Part shown: piece after piece, positions 1 to 9,052 of the stretch | Layout: each line of letters opens with the position of its first letter | Numbering within the stretch: position 1 is the stretch's first letter | Assembly: GCA_017935325.1 (NCBI GenBank) | Contig: JAGBHV010000023.1 | Location: 1-34,880 of the forward strand | Reading direction: 5' to 3' | From: Clostridia bacterium | GTDB lineage: Bacteria; Bacillota; Clostridia; Oscillospirales; Acutalibacteraceae | DNA: 34,880 nucleotides | Made by a program: the position numbers and the translations under genes | Notes under the pieces: model-generated | The model's database searches: none | What the model saw: only the letters and a program-made list of their open reading frames with translations | Told to the model about the DNA's origin: nothing

Positions 1-230
1 CAGAAGAAATCCGCTACATCAGAGAAAATTCTTATCCTGAATACCTTGTAACACAACCCGGCTATTTCATCGAAATCACAACAGATGAAGAAAAGCCCCT
101 TAACGCAACATTGTTTATCCCCGAAAGCAAGCTCACACCTGAATTGAAAGTTAAATTTTCATTAGCAAATGAGATTGACAGTAACGAAACAGACAATGAA
201 CACGCAACAATCAAGGTAATTACAAACTGA
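1..230 (+). CDS. C-terminal end of an unknown protein (partial)
   Basis: An open frame enters from the left edge (first full codon at base 3) and ends at a TGA at 228-230, giving the last 75 residues of a protein. The fragment is polar and rich in Glu, Thr and Asn, with short alternating hydrophobic stretches that suggest beta strands. It has no membrane segment and no motif I recognise. A perfect hairpin terminator follows 8 bases after the stop, which supports this as a real gene end. Function cannot be assigned from this fragment. Confidence 0.7.
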   Translation, partial: EEIRYIRENSYPEYLVTQPGYFIEITTDEEKPLNATLFIPESKLTPELKVKFSLANEIDSNETDNEHATIKVITN

Positions 231-238
231 CACAATTT

Positions 239-275
239 CCCCCGACAGTGAAAACATACTGTCGGGGGAATTTTT
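239..275 (+). terminator. Rho-independent terminator of the left-edge gene
   Basis: An 11-bp perfect GC-rich stem (239-249 with 258-268) encloses an 8-base loop and is followed by AATTTTT. It ends the partial gene and insulates mscL. Confidence 0.9.
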
Positions 276-300
276 GTATCTACAAAATTACTCAACTACA

Positions 301-329
301 TTGCATTTATCAGATAATTGTGTTACAAT
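301..329 (+). promoter_or_regulatory. Predicted sigma-A promoter of mscL
   Basis: A -35 box TTGCAT (301-306) and a -10 box TACAAT (324-329) are separated by 17 bases. This is the only good match between the upstream terminator and mscL. Confidence 0.65.
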
Positions 330-359
330 TATAAAAAATTTGTAAAAGGATGGTAGAAA

Positions 360-845
360 ATGAAAAATTTCTTCAAAGACTTTAAAGAATTCATCACAAA
401 AGGTAATATCATTGATATGGCAGTCGGCGTTGTAATCGGCGGTGCGTTCGGCAAAATCGTTACAGGCCTTGTTGAAAATGTCATCAACCCCGTTATTGCA
501 AAGCTCACAGGCGCAATTAACATGAACGAGATGATGACAGAAATTCAGCCTGCAACAGAAACAACAGAAGCTATCAACATTATGTGGGGCACATGGCTTC
601 AGACAATTATTGATTTCCTTATCGTTGCTTTATGCGTATTCGTTGTTCTTCGTATTATCATGAAAGTCAAGAACAAGCTCGACGCTGCAAAAATTGCAGA
701 AGAAGAAAAGAAAGCTGCAGAAGAAAAAGCTAAAGAAGAAGCTGAACTTGAAGCTATCAAAGCTCGTCAGGCACAGCTTGAAGAAAGCACACTCAATCAG
801 GAAAAACTTCTCGCTGACATTAAAGACATTCTCAGCAAAAAATAA
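360..845 (+). CDS. mscL: Large-conductance mechanosensitive channel MscL
   Basis: MscL forms a homopentameric inner-membrane pore that opens under high membrane tension and releases solutes during hypo-osmotic shock. The protein (161 residues) has the N-terminal amphipathic helix, then the family signature in TM1 (NIIDMAVGVVIGGAFGKIV, about residues 16-34), a periplasm-side loop rich in Thr/Glu, and TM2 at about residues 78-103. The C-terminal part is longer than in typical MscL (about 130-150 residues): a charged, Ala/Glu/Lys-rich helix ending in a second helical stretch, probably an extended cytoplasmic coiled-coil bundle. An AAAGGA site lies about 9 bases before the ATG. It is preceded by its own promoter and followed 10 bases later by a gene for a secreted protein. 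The identification is firm; the role of the long tail is inference. Confidence 0.97.
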   Translation: MKNFFKDFKEFITKGNIIDMAVGVVIGGAFGKIVTGLVENVINPVIAKLTGAINMNEMMTEIQPATETTEAINIMWGTWLQTIIDFLIVALCVFVVLRIIMKVKNKLDAAKIAEEEKKAAEEKAKEEAELEAIKARQAQLEESTLNQEKLLADIKDILSKK

Positions 846-855
846 TTTTTAAATT

Positions 856-1824
856 ATGATAAGCAGAATTTTATCTTTCTTTTTTATGCTTTTGCTTGCC
901 CTTACATCTCATTTCGGTATTGAGCTGAAAGGATATGAGCAGAAACAATTGCTGAACGATATCGGATTTGACAACGGCTTTACTGTTATGTCTCAGCAAA
1001 CAGAAAACGGTGCAGGTGTGCCTTTGGGTAATTTCACTTACAGTGAAAGCGAAGTAACTCCTGCCTGGATGATTGCACAATGGAACAGCGGAAACTGCCT
1101 TTGGGAAAACAGAGCTGACAGCGAAAAATACACAATCACTGACGGTCTTACAAAAACTGTTACATATAACCCTGAAGACAAATCTGTTTCAATGCGTCTT
1201 AATGCAAGTAACGTCTATAACGGTGAAGCCGCAACATATGAAAACTGGCCTCACCTGCTTCTTGAACAGTCACCTATCTGCGATTATCAGTTGCTGAGCG
1301 ATGAAGACAAAGCATTTTACAATTGCTCTGCAGACAGAATTGTTCTGAATCTTGATATAAGACTTTCCGATTTCGTTGATACAACAAATAAAGAAGGCGT
1401 AAACGCTACGCAGTTTCTTGCTTACTTTTATCTCAAGGGAACTGAAAGCCACGAATTTATCTGGTTCGGCGTAAACCTTTTTGACGACAGAGGACCTGTT
1501 GACACAACATGGGCTCTTGATAAAGGAAGCGGTCAGATGATTTATTGCCTGTCTTCAAAAGACACTTACGGCTCTGACAGAAAGTCACTTTTCAGAAACG
1601 GAAAGCCTTATGTTTCAGATGAGTGGACTCATGTGGAGGTTGACCTTACTCCTCACATTGAAAAAGCGATGAAAGCAGCAAACAAATCGGACACTTTTTC
1701 AAGAGAAGTAAAGAAGGAAGATTTCTATATCGGCGGTACAAACATCGGTTTTGAAATCCACGGAAACTATGATTGTACGGTAGATATTAAAGATTTTAAA
1801 ATTATTTCATATAATAAAATATAA
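856..1824 (+). CDS. Secreted protein of unknown function
   Basis: The product (322 residues) begins with a short basic start and a hydrophobic run (ILSFFFMLLLALTSHFG) that looks like a signal peptide. The rest is soluble, aromatic-rich and probably all beta: many Trp/Tyr residues in the N-terminal half, and a C-terminal stretch (about residues 285-320) in the style of a jelly-roll strand pair. I do not recognise the family; a carbohydrate-binding-type sandwich is only a guess. The gene starts 10 bases after mscL. No Shine-Dalgarno sequence is visible before the ATG and I see no promoter in the gap, so it may depend on translation of mscL. A strong terminator follows. Confidence 0.8.
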   Translation: MISRILSFFFMLLLALTSHFGIELKGYEQKQLLNDIGFDNGFTVMSQQTENGAGVPLGNFTYSESEVTPAWMIAQWNSGNCLWENRADSEKYTITDGLTKTVTYNPEDKSVSMRLNASNVYNGEAATYENWPHLLLEQSPICDYQLLSDEDKAFYNCSADRIVLNLDIRLSDFVDTTNKEGVNATQFLAYFYLKGTESHEFIWFGVNLFDDRGPVDTTWALDKGSGQMIYCLSSKDTYGSDRKSLFRNGKPYVSDEWTHVEVDLTPHIEKAMKAANKSDTFSREVKKEDFYIGGTNIGFEIHGNYDCTVDIKDFKIISYNKI

Positions 1825-1829
1825 TTTAT

Positions 1830-1861
1830 CAGGCTGTATCACAACGATACAGCCTGTTTTT
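1830..1861 (+). terminator. Rho-independent terminator
   Basis: An 11-bp perfect stem (1830-1840 with 1846-1856), a 5-base loop and TTTTT. It closes the mscL/secreted-protein unit. The GAGAG ribosome binding site of the next gene begins right after the T tract. Confidence 0.92.
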
Positions 1862-1874
1862 GAGAGTTGATAAA

Positions 1875-2612
1875 ATGAAAAACAGATATACTTCTTTAGA
1901 TATTTTAAGAGCACTGGCACTTATCAGTATGATTATTTTCCATACAGTATGGGATTTAGTTTATATTTTCAGAATTGATATGCCGTGGTTCAAAAGCGAC
2001 ATAGGCGAAATCTGGCAGCAAAGCATTCTGTGGACGTTTGTTTTACTTTCAGGATTTTGTTCCTCTCTTGGTAATAAACGCCTTAAAAGGGCTGTTACGG
2101 TAATAATTTGCTCTGTTATAATAAGCGTTGTAACTTTAATCTTCATGCCAAGTAATTTTATACTTTTCGGTGTATTATGTTTTCTCGGCACGGCAATGCT
2201 CGTAATGATTCCGCTTGATAAAGTTTTTTCAAAAATCCCGCCACCGGCAGGCATTATTATTTCAGCGATTCTTTTTGCTCTTACCAAAAATCTTATGAAA
2301 GGAAAAATTGCTTTCGGTGAATTTACGCTTCTAAGAATCCCTGACTTTTTATACGCAAATGATTTAACAGCATTTCTCGGCTTTCCGCCTGCAAATTTCT
2401 CATCATCAGATTACGTTCCGTTTTTTCCTTGGATTTTTCTGTTCTTCTGCGGGTATTTCCTTTTCAGGTTATTCCTCAGAAAAGATTTATTAAAGCATCT
2501 TTCTTTTGTATCATGCAAACCTCTTGAATTTATCGGCAGAAATACTCTTTGGATTTATATGATTCATCAGCCTGTAATTTACGGAATTCTGTATCTGATA
2601 TTCAGAAATTAA
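1875..2612 (+). CDS. DUF1624 / HGSNAT-type membrane acyltransferase-like protein
   Basis: A polytopic membrane protein (245 residues) with about seven hydrophobic segments. The N-terminus (RYTSLDILRALALISMIIFH) carries the Arg-Asp-x-x-Arg...His arrangement of the DUF1624/heparan-alpha-glucosaminide acetyltransferase superfamily. The C-terminal PLEFIGRNTLWIYMIHQP is also typical (Gly-Arg-Asn and Tyr-x-x-His). Related proteins move acyl groups across membranes onto sugars, but the substrate here is unknown. I chose the ATG at 1875 over a TTG at 1860 because the TTG lies inside the T tract of the preceding terminator and GAGAG (1862-1866) is well spaced for the ATG. The gene has no room for its own promoter after that terminator. 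Confidence 0.85.
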   Translation: MKNRYTSLDILRALALISMIIFHTVWDLVYIFRIDMPWFKSDIGEIWQQSILWTFVLLSGFCSSLGNKRLKRAVTVIICSVIISVVTLIFMPSNFILFGVLCFLGTAMLVMIPLDKVFSKIPPPAGIIISAILFALTKNLMKGKIAFGEFTLLRIPDFLYANDLTAFLGFPPANFSSSDYVPFFPWIFLFFCGYFLFRLFLRKDLLKHLSFVSCKPLEFIGRNTLWIYMIHQPVIYGILYLIFRN

Positions 2613-2626
2613 CACACAGAATAAAA

Positions 2627-2668
2627 ACCTCCGCGATTGAATATATCAATTACGGAGGTGTTTTTTTG
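2627..2668 (+). promoter_or_regulatory. Hairpin that is both a terminator and an SD-containing leader
   Basis: The outer stem pairs 2627-2633 with 2653-2659 (7 bp), and the inner stem pairs 2636-2640 with 2646-2650 around a 5-base loop. Seven T residues follow at 2661-2667. It looks like the terminator of the DUF1624 gene. However, the 3' arm contains GGAGG (2654-2658), the best ribosome binding site for the next gene, whose TTG start uses the last two T residues of the tract. Structure and start signal cannot both be open at once. The regulatory meaning is inference. Confidence 0.7.
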
Positions 2669-3181
2669 AAAAATTCATTTGCAAATTGGCAGATTCTCGG
2701 ATTCATCTTCACGGGAATATCAGGAGTAATTTTACATTTTCTTTATGAACTGACTGAACAGAATATTTTTTTCGCGCCTTTTTCCGCAATAAATGAATCG
2801 ATATGGGAACATATGAAGATTTTATTTTTCCCTATGTTTGTTTTTTCCTTTATTGAATACAGATTTATCGGCAAAAAGCACGAAAAATTCCCGTGCTATA
2901 AGCTTGCAGGAATATTAATCGGTTTACTGCTGATTCCGACAATTTATTACACCTACACAGGCGTAACCGGTCTTGAAGCCGGATGGTTTAATATTCTAAT
3001 ATTTTACATATCATCTGCAATTGCATATTACGCTGAAACACAGTTTTTTAAGAAGAATTCATTTCCCTGCAAAAGACCGATTGTTGCATTTATTATTCTG
3101 TGTTTAATTGCAGTTCTGTTTATTATTTTTACTTTTGCCCAACCTGATATACCGCTTTTTCAGGACCCGCAACAAATATAA
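2666..3181 (+). CDS. Small integral membrane protein (DUF6512-like)
   Basis: The product (171 residues) has about six membrane segments. The first segment leads into NESIWEHMKILFFPM, a conserved-looking motif of small clostridial membrane proteins of the DUF6512 type as I recall them. No catalytic function is known to me. The start is set at TTG 2666 because a strong GGAGG lies 7 bases before it. The frame stays open up to 2549, but that extension overlaps the DUF1624 gene and is polar and not membrane-like. The start signal is buried in the hairpin described separately. The gene converges on the ribokinase gene with only 8 bases between stops and no obvious terminator between them. Confidence 0.8.
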   Translation: MKNSFANWQILGFIFTGISGVILHFLYELTEQNIFFAPFSAINESIWEHMKILFFPMFVFSFIEYRFIGKKHEKFPCYKLAGILIGLLLIPTIYYTYTGVTGLEAGWFNILIFYISSAIAYYAETQFFKKNSFPCKRPIVAFIILCLIAVLFIIFTFAQPDIPLFQDPQQI

Positions 3182-3189
3182 GGCTGTTT

Positions 3190-4050
3190 TTACATATAGG
3201 GTATTGATTCTGCTGCACCCAGAACCGTTATTGCTTTCGCTGCAGCCTTTGCAGCCTGCTGTAAAGCTTCTTTCACGCCTGCACCTTTTGCAATATTCGC
3301 AAGGAAATACCCGGTAAAAGTGTCACCTGCCGCAGTTGTATCAACGGCTTTTACCTTTTCAGCCTCAACTGAAATTATTTCGTCTTTATTAAAATATATT
3401 GCTCCCTTATCGCCAAGTGTCAGAACAAAAGCTGAAGACGGATACTTTGATTTCAGTGAAGTAATCATTCTTTCGATTTCTTTTTCATCAGTCAACGTTT
3501 CTGCTTCCACTTCATTGAGAATGAACCAATCAACATTTTCAAGAGGAAAATTTTTCATATCTTCAGTAATCGGAGAGGGATTGAAAACTATTTTCATTTT
3601 CTTTTCATGAGCTTTTTCCATTACAAAATGAACGATGTTAGTTTCATTCTGCAAAACAACATAATCACCCTCCGCAAAGAAGGATAAAACATTTTCAGCA
3701 TACGCTTCTTTAATGCTCTGATTTGCACCGCCGTAAAGCAATATACAGTTTTCACCCGTTTCATCAACCTGAATTATTGCGTGACCCGTAGGAATCTCAG
3801 ATATATTGATATAATCCGTAATTACATTATCTTTTTTGAGAAAATCAACAAGAAATTTTCCGTCTTCGCCTACAGCTCCTGCGTGGTAAACTTCAACCCC
3901 TGCCCTTGCCAATGCTATTGACTGATTCAGGCCTTTACCGCCGACTTTCTTAACGTATTCTTTTGATTTTACAGTTTCTCCCGGTGTTACAAAATTTTTC
4001 ACCTTGTAAACATGGTCAATATTAAGCGAACCGAAATTTAAAATTTTCAT
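3190..4050 (-). CDS. rbsK: Ribokinase-family (PfkB) carbohydrate kinase
   Basis: A PfkB-family kinase, most like ribokinase, which phosphorylates ribose at O5 with ATP. The protein (286 residues) has the N-terminal GSLNIDHV, the substrate-binding GGKGLNQSIALARAG (about residues 37-51) and the ATP/anion-hole motif DTTAAGDTFTGYF with the catalytic Asp at about 243. These are the two family signatures. The ATG at 4050 is chosen over a GTG at 4062 because GGTGAGG, the ribosome binding site, overlaps that GTG. It follows ligA after 19 bases and is probably co-transcribed with it. Specificity for ribose rather than another sugar or nucleoside is likely but not proven; deoD/deoB nearby would be consistent with pentose salvage. 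Confidence 0.88.
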   Translation of the reverse strand: MKILNFGSLNIDHVYKVKNFVTPGETVKSKEYVKKVGGKGLNQSIALARAGVEVYHAGAVGEDGKFLVDFLKKDNVITDYINISEIPTGHAIIQVDETGENCILLYGGANQSIKEAYAENVLSFFAEGDYVVLQNETNIVHFVMEKAHEKKMKIVFNPSPITEDMKNFPLENVDWFILNEVEAETLTDEKEIERMITSLKSKYPSSAFVLTLGDKGAIYFNKDEIISVEAEKVKAVDTTAAGDTFTGYFLANIAKGAGVKEALQQAAKAAAKAITVLGAAESIPYM

Positions 4051-4069
4051 AAAATTCCTCACCGAATTA

Positions 4070-6055
<1,986 letters not shown>

Positions 6056-6076
6056 TTATATCATCGATTAAGTTAT

Positions 6077-6105
6077 ATTTTAACATTATTATTGCCATTT
6101 TTCAA
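6077..6105 (-). promoter_or_regulatory. Predicted sigma-A promoter of ligA
   Basis: On the minus strand, TTGAAA (6100-6105) and TAAAAT (6077-6082) are 17 bases apart. It overlaps the divergent promoter of the 6158 gene. Confidence 0.65.
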
Positions 6106-6120
6106 GATTTGTGGTAATAT
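6092..6120 (+). promoter_or_regulatory. Predicted promoter of the cytidylate-kinase-like gene
   Basis: TTGCCA (6092-6097) and TAATAT (6115-6120) with 17 bases between. The match is weaker than for the opposing ligA promoter, and the two overlap head to head, so polymerase binding at one may exclude the other. Confidence 0.5.
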
Positions 6121-6157
6121 ATATTTGTAATCCGAAAGTGAAAGGAGATTACTTATT

Positions 6158-6775
6158 ATGAAAAACAACTTAATAATTACCATCAGCCGTGAATTCGGAA
6201 GCGGCGGACGTGAAATAGGCGAAAAGCTTGCTATGGAGCTCGGAATCCCTTATTACGACAAAACTATTATCGACAAAACAGCAAAGGAAACAGGCTTCTG
6301 TGCTGAATTTATTGAAAAAGAAGAACAAAGGGTTACAAGCAGTCTGCTTTTCAACCTTGCAACAAATACTTATACTTTCGGCAATATGATGTCTCATTAC
6401 GGTCAGTCACTTTCAGACCAGGTTTTTCAGGCTGAATCCAAAGTTATCAAAGATTTGGCTTCACAAGGTTCATGCGTTATTGTCGGAAGATGTGCTGATT
6501 ACATTCTTAAAAATCAGTTCCCCTGCTTTAATGTTTTTATCTGCGCTGAATTTGAAAAAAGATGCGAAAGAGCAGTTGAAAAATACGGCATAAACAAAGA
6601 CGATGTAACCGATATCGTCAAGAAAACCGACAAGGCAAGAATCAGACATAACCAGTTCTACGGCTCACAGGACTGGGGCGATGCAAGAAACTATGATGTT
6701 ACAATCAACAGCGGCACTGTTGGAGTTGATAATGCAGTAAGCATGCTCAAAGCAGTTATTGAAAACTACAGATAA
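6158..6775 (+). CDS. Cytidylate kinase-like family protein
   Basis: A P-loop nucleotide kinase-like protein (205 residues) of the family often annotated as cytidylate kinase-like in Firmicutes. It opens with IITISREFGSGGREIGEKLA, a P-loop variant in which the usual GxxxxGK[ST] is replaced by REFGSGGREIG. A later strand reads SCVIVGRCADYIL (about 107-119), and an Arg-rich lid-like region (DKARIRHNQFYGSQDWG) follows. It is distinct from the housekeeping Cmk, so the substrate is uncertain. GAAAGGAGA sits 8-10 bases upstream of the ATG. The gene stands alone between the divergent ligA promoter and a terminator. Confidence 0.88.
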   Translation: MKNNLIITISREFGSGGREIGEKLAMELGIPYYDKTIIDKTAKETGFCAEFIEKEEQRVTSSLLFNLATNTYTFGNMMSHYGQSLSDQVFQAESKVIKDLASQGSCVIVGRCADYILKNQFPCFNVFICAEFEKRCERAVEKYGINKDDVTDIVKKTDKARIRHNQFYGSQDWGDARNYDVTINSGTVGVDNAVSMLKAVIENYR

Positions 6776-6790
6776 ACTCAAAAAAATTAA

Positions 6791-6824
6791 CCCCTGATTG
6801 AGATAATCAATCAGGGGCTTTGTG
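6791..6824. terminator. Bidirectional terminator between convergent genes
   Basis: An 11-bp perfect stem (6791-6801 with 6807-6817) with a 5-base loop. On the plus strand it is followed by a weak CTTTGTGTT tail. On the minus strand it is followed by a TTAATTTTTT tract, a better terminator for the PHP gene. Confidence 0.85.
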
Positions 6825-6834
6825 TTGCATTCAA

Positions 6835-8199
6835 TTATACAATAGCTCTGTAAAGTTCCTGGAAGATGATGAAGAATCTGCAGCTGATGAAGCGATACCA
6901 GAGGTATTCGAGTTTTGCTGCAAGAGAAGTGTCCTGTTCATATTCCATTGCATCTCCGCGGTCAAGAGCGAAGGGCTGGCTTGCTGCACAACCGCCTTCA
7001 CCGAAGATTTCTGCACGTACATAAAGGAACTCATCTGAGTTTTCAATCTGTGAAAGGTCGATTGTTGATGTGCCTGTGCCGTCTACTTCTGTTTTTGCAA
7101 CGATTTTGCCGTTTGCAATCCACTGAACAAAGTCTGCGTTTTCAACATCCATTGTGATTGTTGTGTCGCCTACTTCAACGTTTGTTGCCATAGGAACGGG
7201 AAGTTTCTGGTCCATAACGTCATATGTTTCTGCAGGGCCGAGAACGGGGTTATCGTGAATTTTTCTTGTAACTGCAAAGAAATTACCATTGTACATTGTT
7301 TCTTTAACGTTTTCTGCAGTATTTTCGGGCATCATAAATACGCTGAATGATGAGTCAACTTTGTTGAGTTCATGAGCGTCGCTGTTTGAATAGCCCCATA
7401 CCATTCTGCCATAGGGAAGTGTTTCCATAAGGATGTTATCCCAGAGATTTCTGTCCCAGGGAGTTGCATTGTTTGTTTCGTTGAAAACTTCCATACCAAG
7501 GCATGAATCGTAATCAAGGAAAATCTTTGTGAAATAATCAATGTATTCAGGGTCGTTAACACCTTCTCTTGTGTCAATCCAGTCGCCGGGATGTGCAATA
7601 ACTGAATATCCGCCGTTTTCTTCTGCAAACTGAACTGCTTCGCGGTGGCCGTTTTCAAGGCCTGCATGGCCTGTACCTACACCGCGTTCAAGGCCGTAAC
7701 CAACAACGTGACCTTTTGTAAGAGTGATACCGTTAAGCTCGTTAGCGCCTGTTACACAAGCAAGACCGTATTCACGTGTTGAGCCGTCAGCCATAGGATA
7801 TGTGCCGTTGATAACGCCTTCATATTCTGCGTCTGTAAGGTGTTCCATTGTGTAGCCGATAAGGTACTGATAGTAATAAAGAGCTGCCTGCTCAGGTGCC
7901 TGATTCCATTCAACACCTGTAACTGAGTGGTCAGCCATACCAAGGAAACCGAATCCCTGATTGTAATATTCCATAACCATCTCTTTAAGTGTTACTGTAG
8001 CATCACTGTATGTTGAGTGAGTGTGAAGGCTGCCTCTGTAACCTGTCCATGCATTTTCGCCTTCCCAGATTACATCTTCATAGGGGTTAACAATTGTGTA
8101 ATCTGCTGCTGTTTCTTCTGCAGATGCCATAACAGCAAATGAAGAAAGAAGAGCAAAACAAAGAACTACACTGAGAACTTTTAAAAATTTTCTTGACAT
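6835..8199 (-). CDS. Secreted PHP-domain (metal-dependent phosphoesterase-like) protein
   Basis: The 454-residue product has a clear signal peptide (cleavage after AMASA-type sequence, about residue 27). A PHP domain with a full set of metal ligands follows: LHTHSTYSDA (His59, His61, Asp66), ADHS (Asp90, His91), GANE (Glu153), VIAHPGD (His203) and NSDAH (Asp274, His276). PHP domains hydrolyse phosphoester bonds, usually inside the cell; export is less usual. The C-terminal 130 residues look like a beta-sandwich. The last 28 residues are an aromatic, hydrophobic, basic tail (LEYLWYRFISCRFFIIF...) that may attach it to the membrane or wall. AAAGGAGAT precedes the ATG. Substrate unknown. It is transcribed divergently from deoD. 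Confidence 0.87.
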   Translation of the reverse strand: MSRKFLKVLSVVLCFALLSSFAVMASAEETAADYTIVNPYEDVIWEGENAWTGYRGSLHTHSTYSDATVTLKEMVMEYYNQGFGFLGMADHSVTGVEWNQAPEQAALYYYQYLIGYTMEHLTDAEYEGVINGTYPMADGSTREYGLACVTGANELNGITLTKGHVVGYGLERGVGTGHAGLENGHREAVQFAEENGGYSVIAHPGDWIDTREGVNDPEYIDYFTKIFLDYDSCLGMEVFNETNNATPWDRNLWDNILMETLPYGRMVWGYSNSDAHELNKVDSSFSVFMMPENTAENVKETMYNGNFFAVTRKIHDNPVLGPAETYDVMDQKLPVPMATNVEVGDTTITMDVENADFVQWIANGKIVAKTEVDGTGTSTIDLSQIENSDEFLYVRAEIFGEGGCAASQPFALDRGDAMEYEQDTSLAAKLEYLWYRFISCRFFIIFQELYRAIV

Positions 8200-8232
8200 T
8201 TGTATATCTCCTTTACAAAAATATTACAACTA

Positions 8233-8261
8233 ATTATCCGCTTTTTTTGAAAAAAAGTCAA
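8233..8261 (-). promoter_or_regulatory. Predicted promoter of the PHP-domain gene
   Basis: TTGACT (8256-8261) and GATAAT (8233-8238) on the minus strand, 17 bases apart. Confidence 0.65.
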
Positions 8262-8264
8262 GTA

Positions 8265-8299
8265 ATTTTTACAATTATTCTTTTTATTTTTACAATTAT
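8265..8299 (+). repeat. 14-base direct repeat, 21-base period, upstream of deoD
   Basis: ATTTTTACAATTAT occurs at 8265-8278 and again, unchanged, at 8286-8299. The 21-base spacing puts both copies on the same face of the helix. They lie just upstream of the candidate deoD -10 box TAAAAT (8304-8309) and beside the PHP promoter, so a regulator binding in tandem is plausible. Confidence 0.7.
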
Positions 8300-8332
8300 G
8301 TGGTAAAATAACACAAAGGAGTGTGACCACAT

Positions 8333-9052
8333 ATGAAAAATTATCCTACACCTCACATAAATGCAAAACCTGAAGATTTTGCAAAAACAGTGCTTATGCC
8401 CGGCGACCCGCTGCGTGCAAAATATATTGCAGAGAATTTTCTTGAAAATGCCCGACTTGTTAATAACGTACGTGCAATAAACGGTTATACGGGCACATAT
8501 AAAGGCAAAGAAGTTTCTGTTATGGCAAGCGGTATGGGCATGCCATCAATAGGAATTTACAGTTATGAATTATTTAATTTCTTCGATGTAGAAAACATTA
8601 TACGTGTAGGCTCTGCCGGTGCACTTGATAAAAACATAAATGTACACGACATTGTACTCGGCATGGGTGCTTCAACAAATTCTGACTATCAGAGACAATT
8701 TAACCTCCCCGGTACTTTCTCTGCAACGGCAAGCTATAAATTACTGAAAACTGCTGCAGAAGAATGTGAAAAACGCGCATCTCACTTTCATGTGGGAAAT
8801 ATTATATCATCTGATACTTTCTATGACGCTGATGAAACAGTAAACGCACGTTGGGCAGAAATGGGCATACTTGCAGTTGAAATGGAGGCTGCTGCACTTT
8901 ACATGAACGCGGCAAAAGCTAAAAAGAATGCACTTGCAATATGCACAATCAGCGATAATATTGTTACGGGAGAGGCTCTTGATGCAGAAAACAGACAGAA
9001 TTCATTTACGGAAATGATGGAAATTGCACTCGAGACGGCGATAAAAATATGA
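8333..9052 (+). CDS. deoD: Purine-nucleoside phosphorylase (DeoD type)
   Basis: DeoD splits purine (deoxy)nucleosides with phosphate to give the free base and (deoxy)ribose-1-phosphate. The 239-residue length is that of the hexameric high-molecular-mass class. Motifs seen: the N-terminal TPHINA, LMPGDPLRAKYIAE (phosphate/ribose site), SGMGMPSIGIYSYEL, RVGSAGAL, AVEMEAAALY (ribose binding), and CTISDNIVTGE with the catalytic Asp. AAAGGAGTG precedes the ATG. It overlaps deoB by four bases (ATGA), so the two are translationally coupled. DeoB converts the released pentose-1-phosphate, making the pair a purine nucleoside salvage unit. Confidence 0.96.
   Translation: MKNYPTPHINAKPEDFAKTVLMPGDPLRAKYIAENFLENARLVNNVRAINGYTGTYKGKEVSVMASGMGMPSIGIYSYELFNFFDVENIIRVGSAGALDKNINVHDIVLGMGASTNSDYQRQFNLPGTFSATASYKLLKTAAEECEKRASHFHVGNIISSDTFYDADETVNARWAEMGILAVEMEAAALYMNAAKAKKNALAICTISDNIVTGEALDAENRQNSFTEMMEIALETAIKI

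Noticed and set aside
62..295. Minus-strand frame with a hydrophobic stretch
   Set aside because: It lies opposite the end of the partial gene and its terminator, with no SD or promoter; a shadow frame.
329..523. Minus-strand frame opposite mscL
   Set aside because: Antisense shadow of the highly conserved MscL N-terminus and its leader.
2549..2665. Longer start for the DUF6512-like gene
   Set aside because: It overlaps the DUF1624 gene in another frame and is polar; a strong GGAGG sits before TTG 2666.
6158..6775. Housekeeping cytidylate kinase (cmk)
   Set aside because: The P-loop variant and overall sequence fit the cytidylate-kinase-like side family, not canonical Cmk, so no gene symbol is given.
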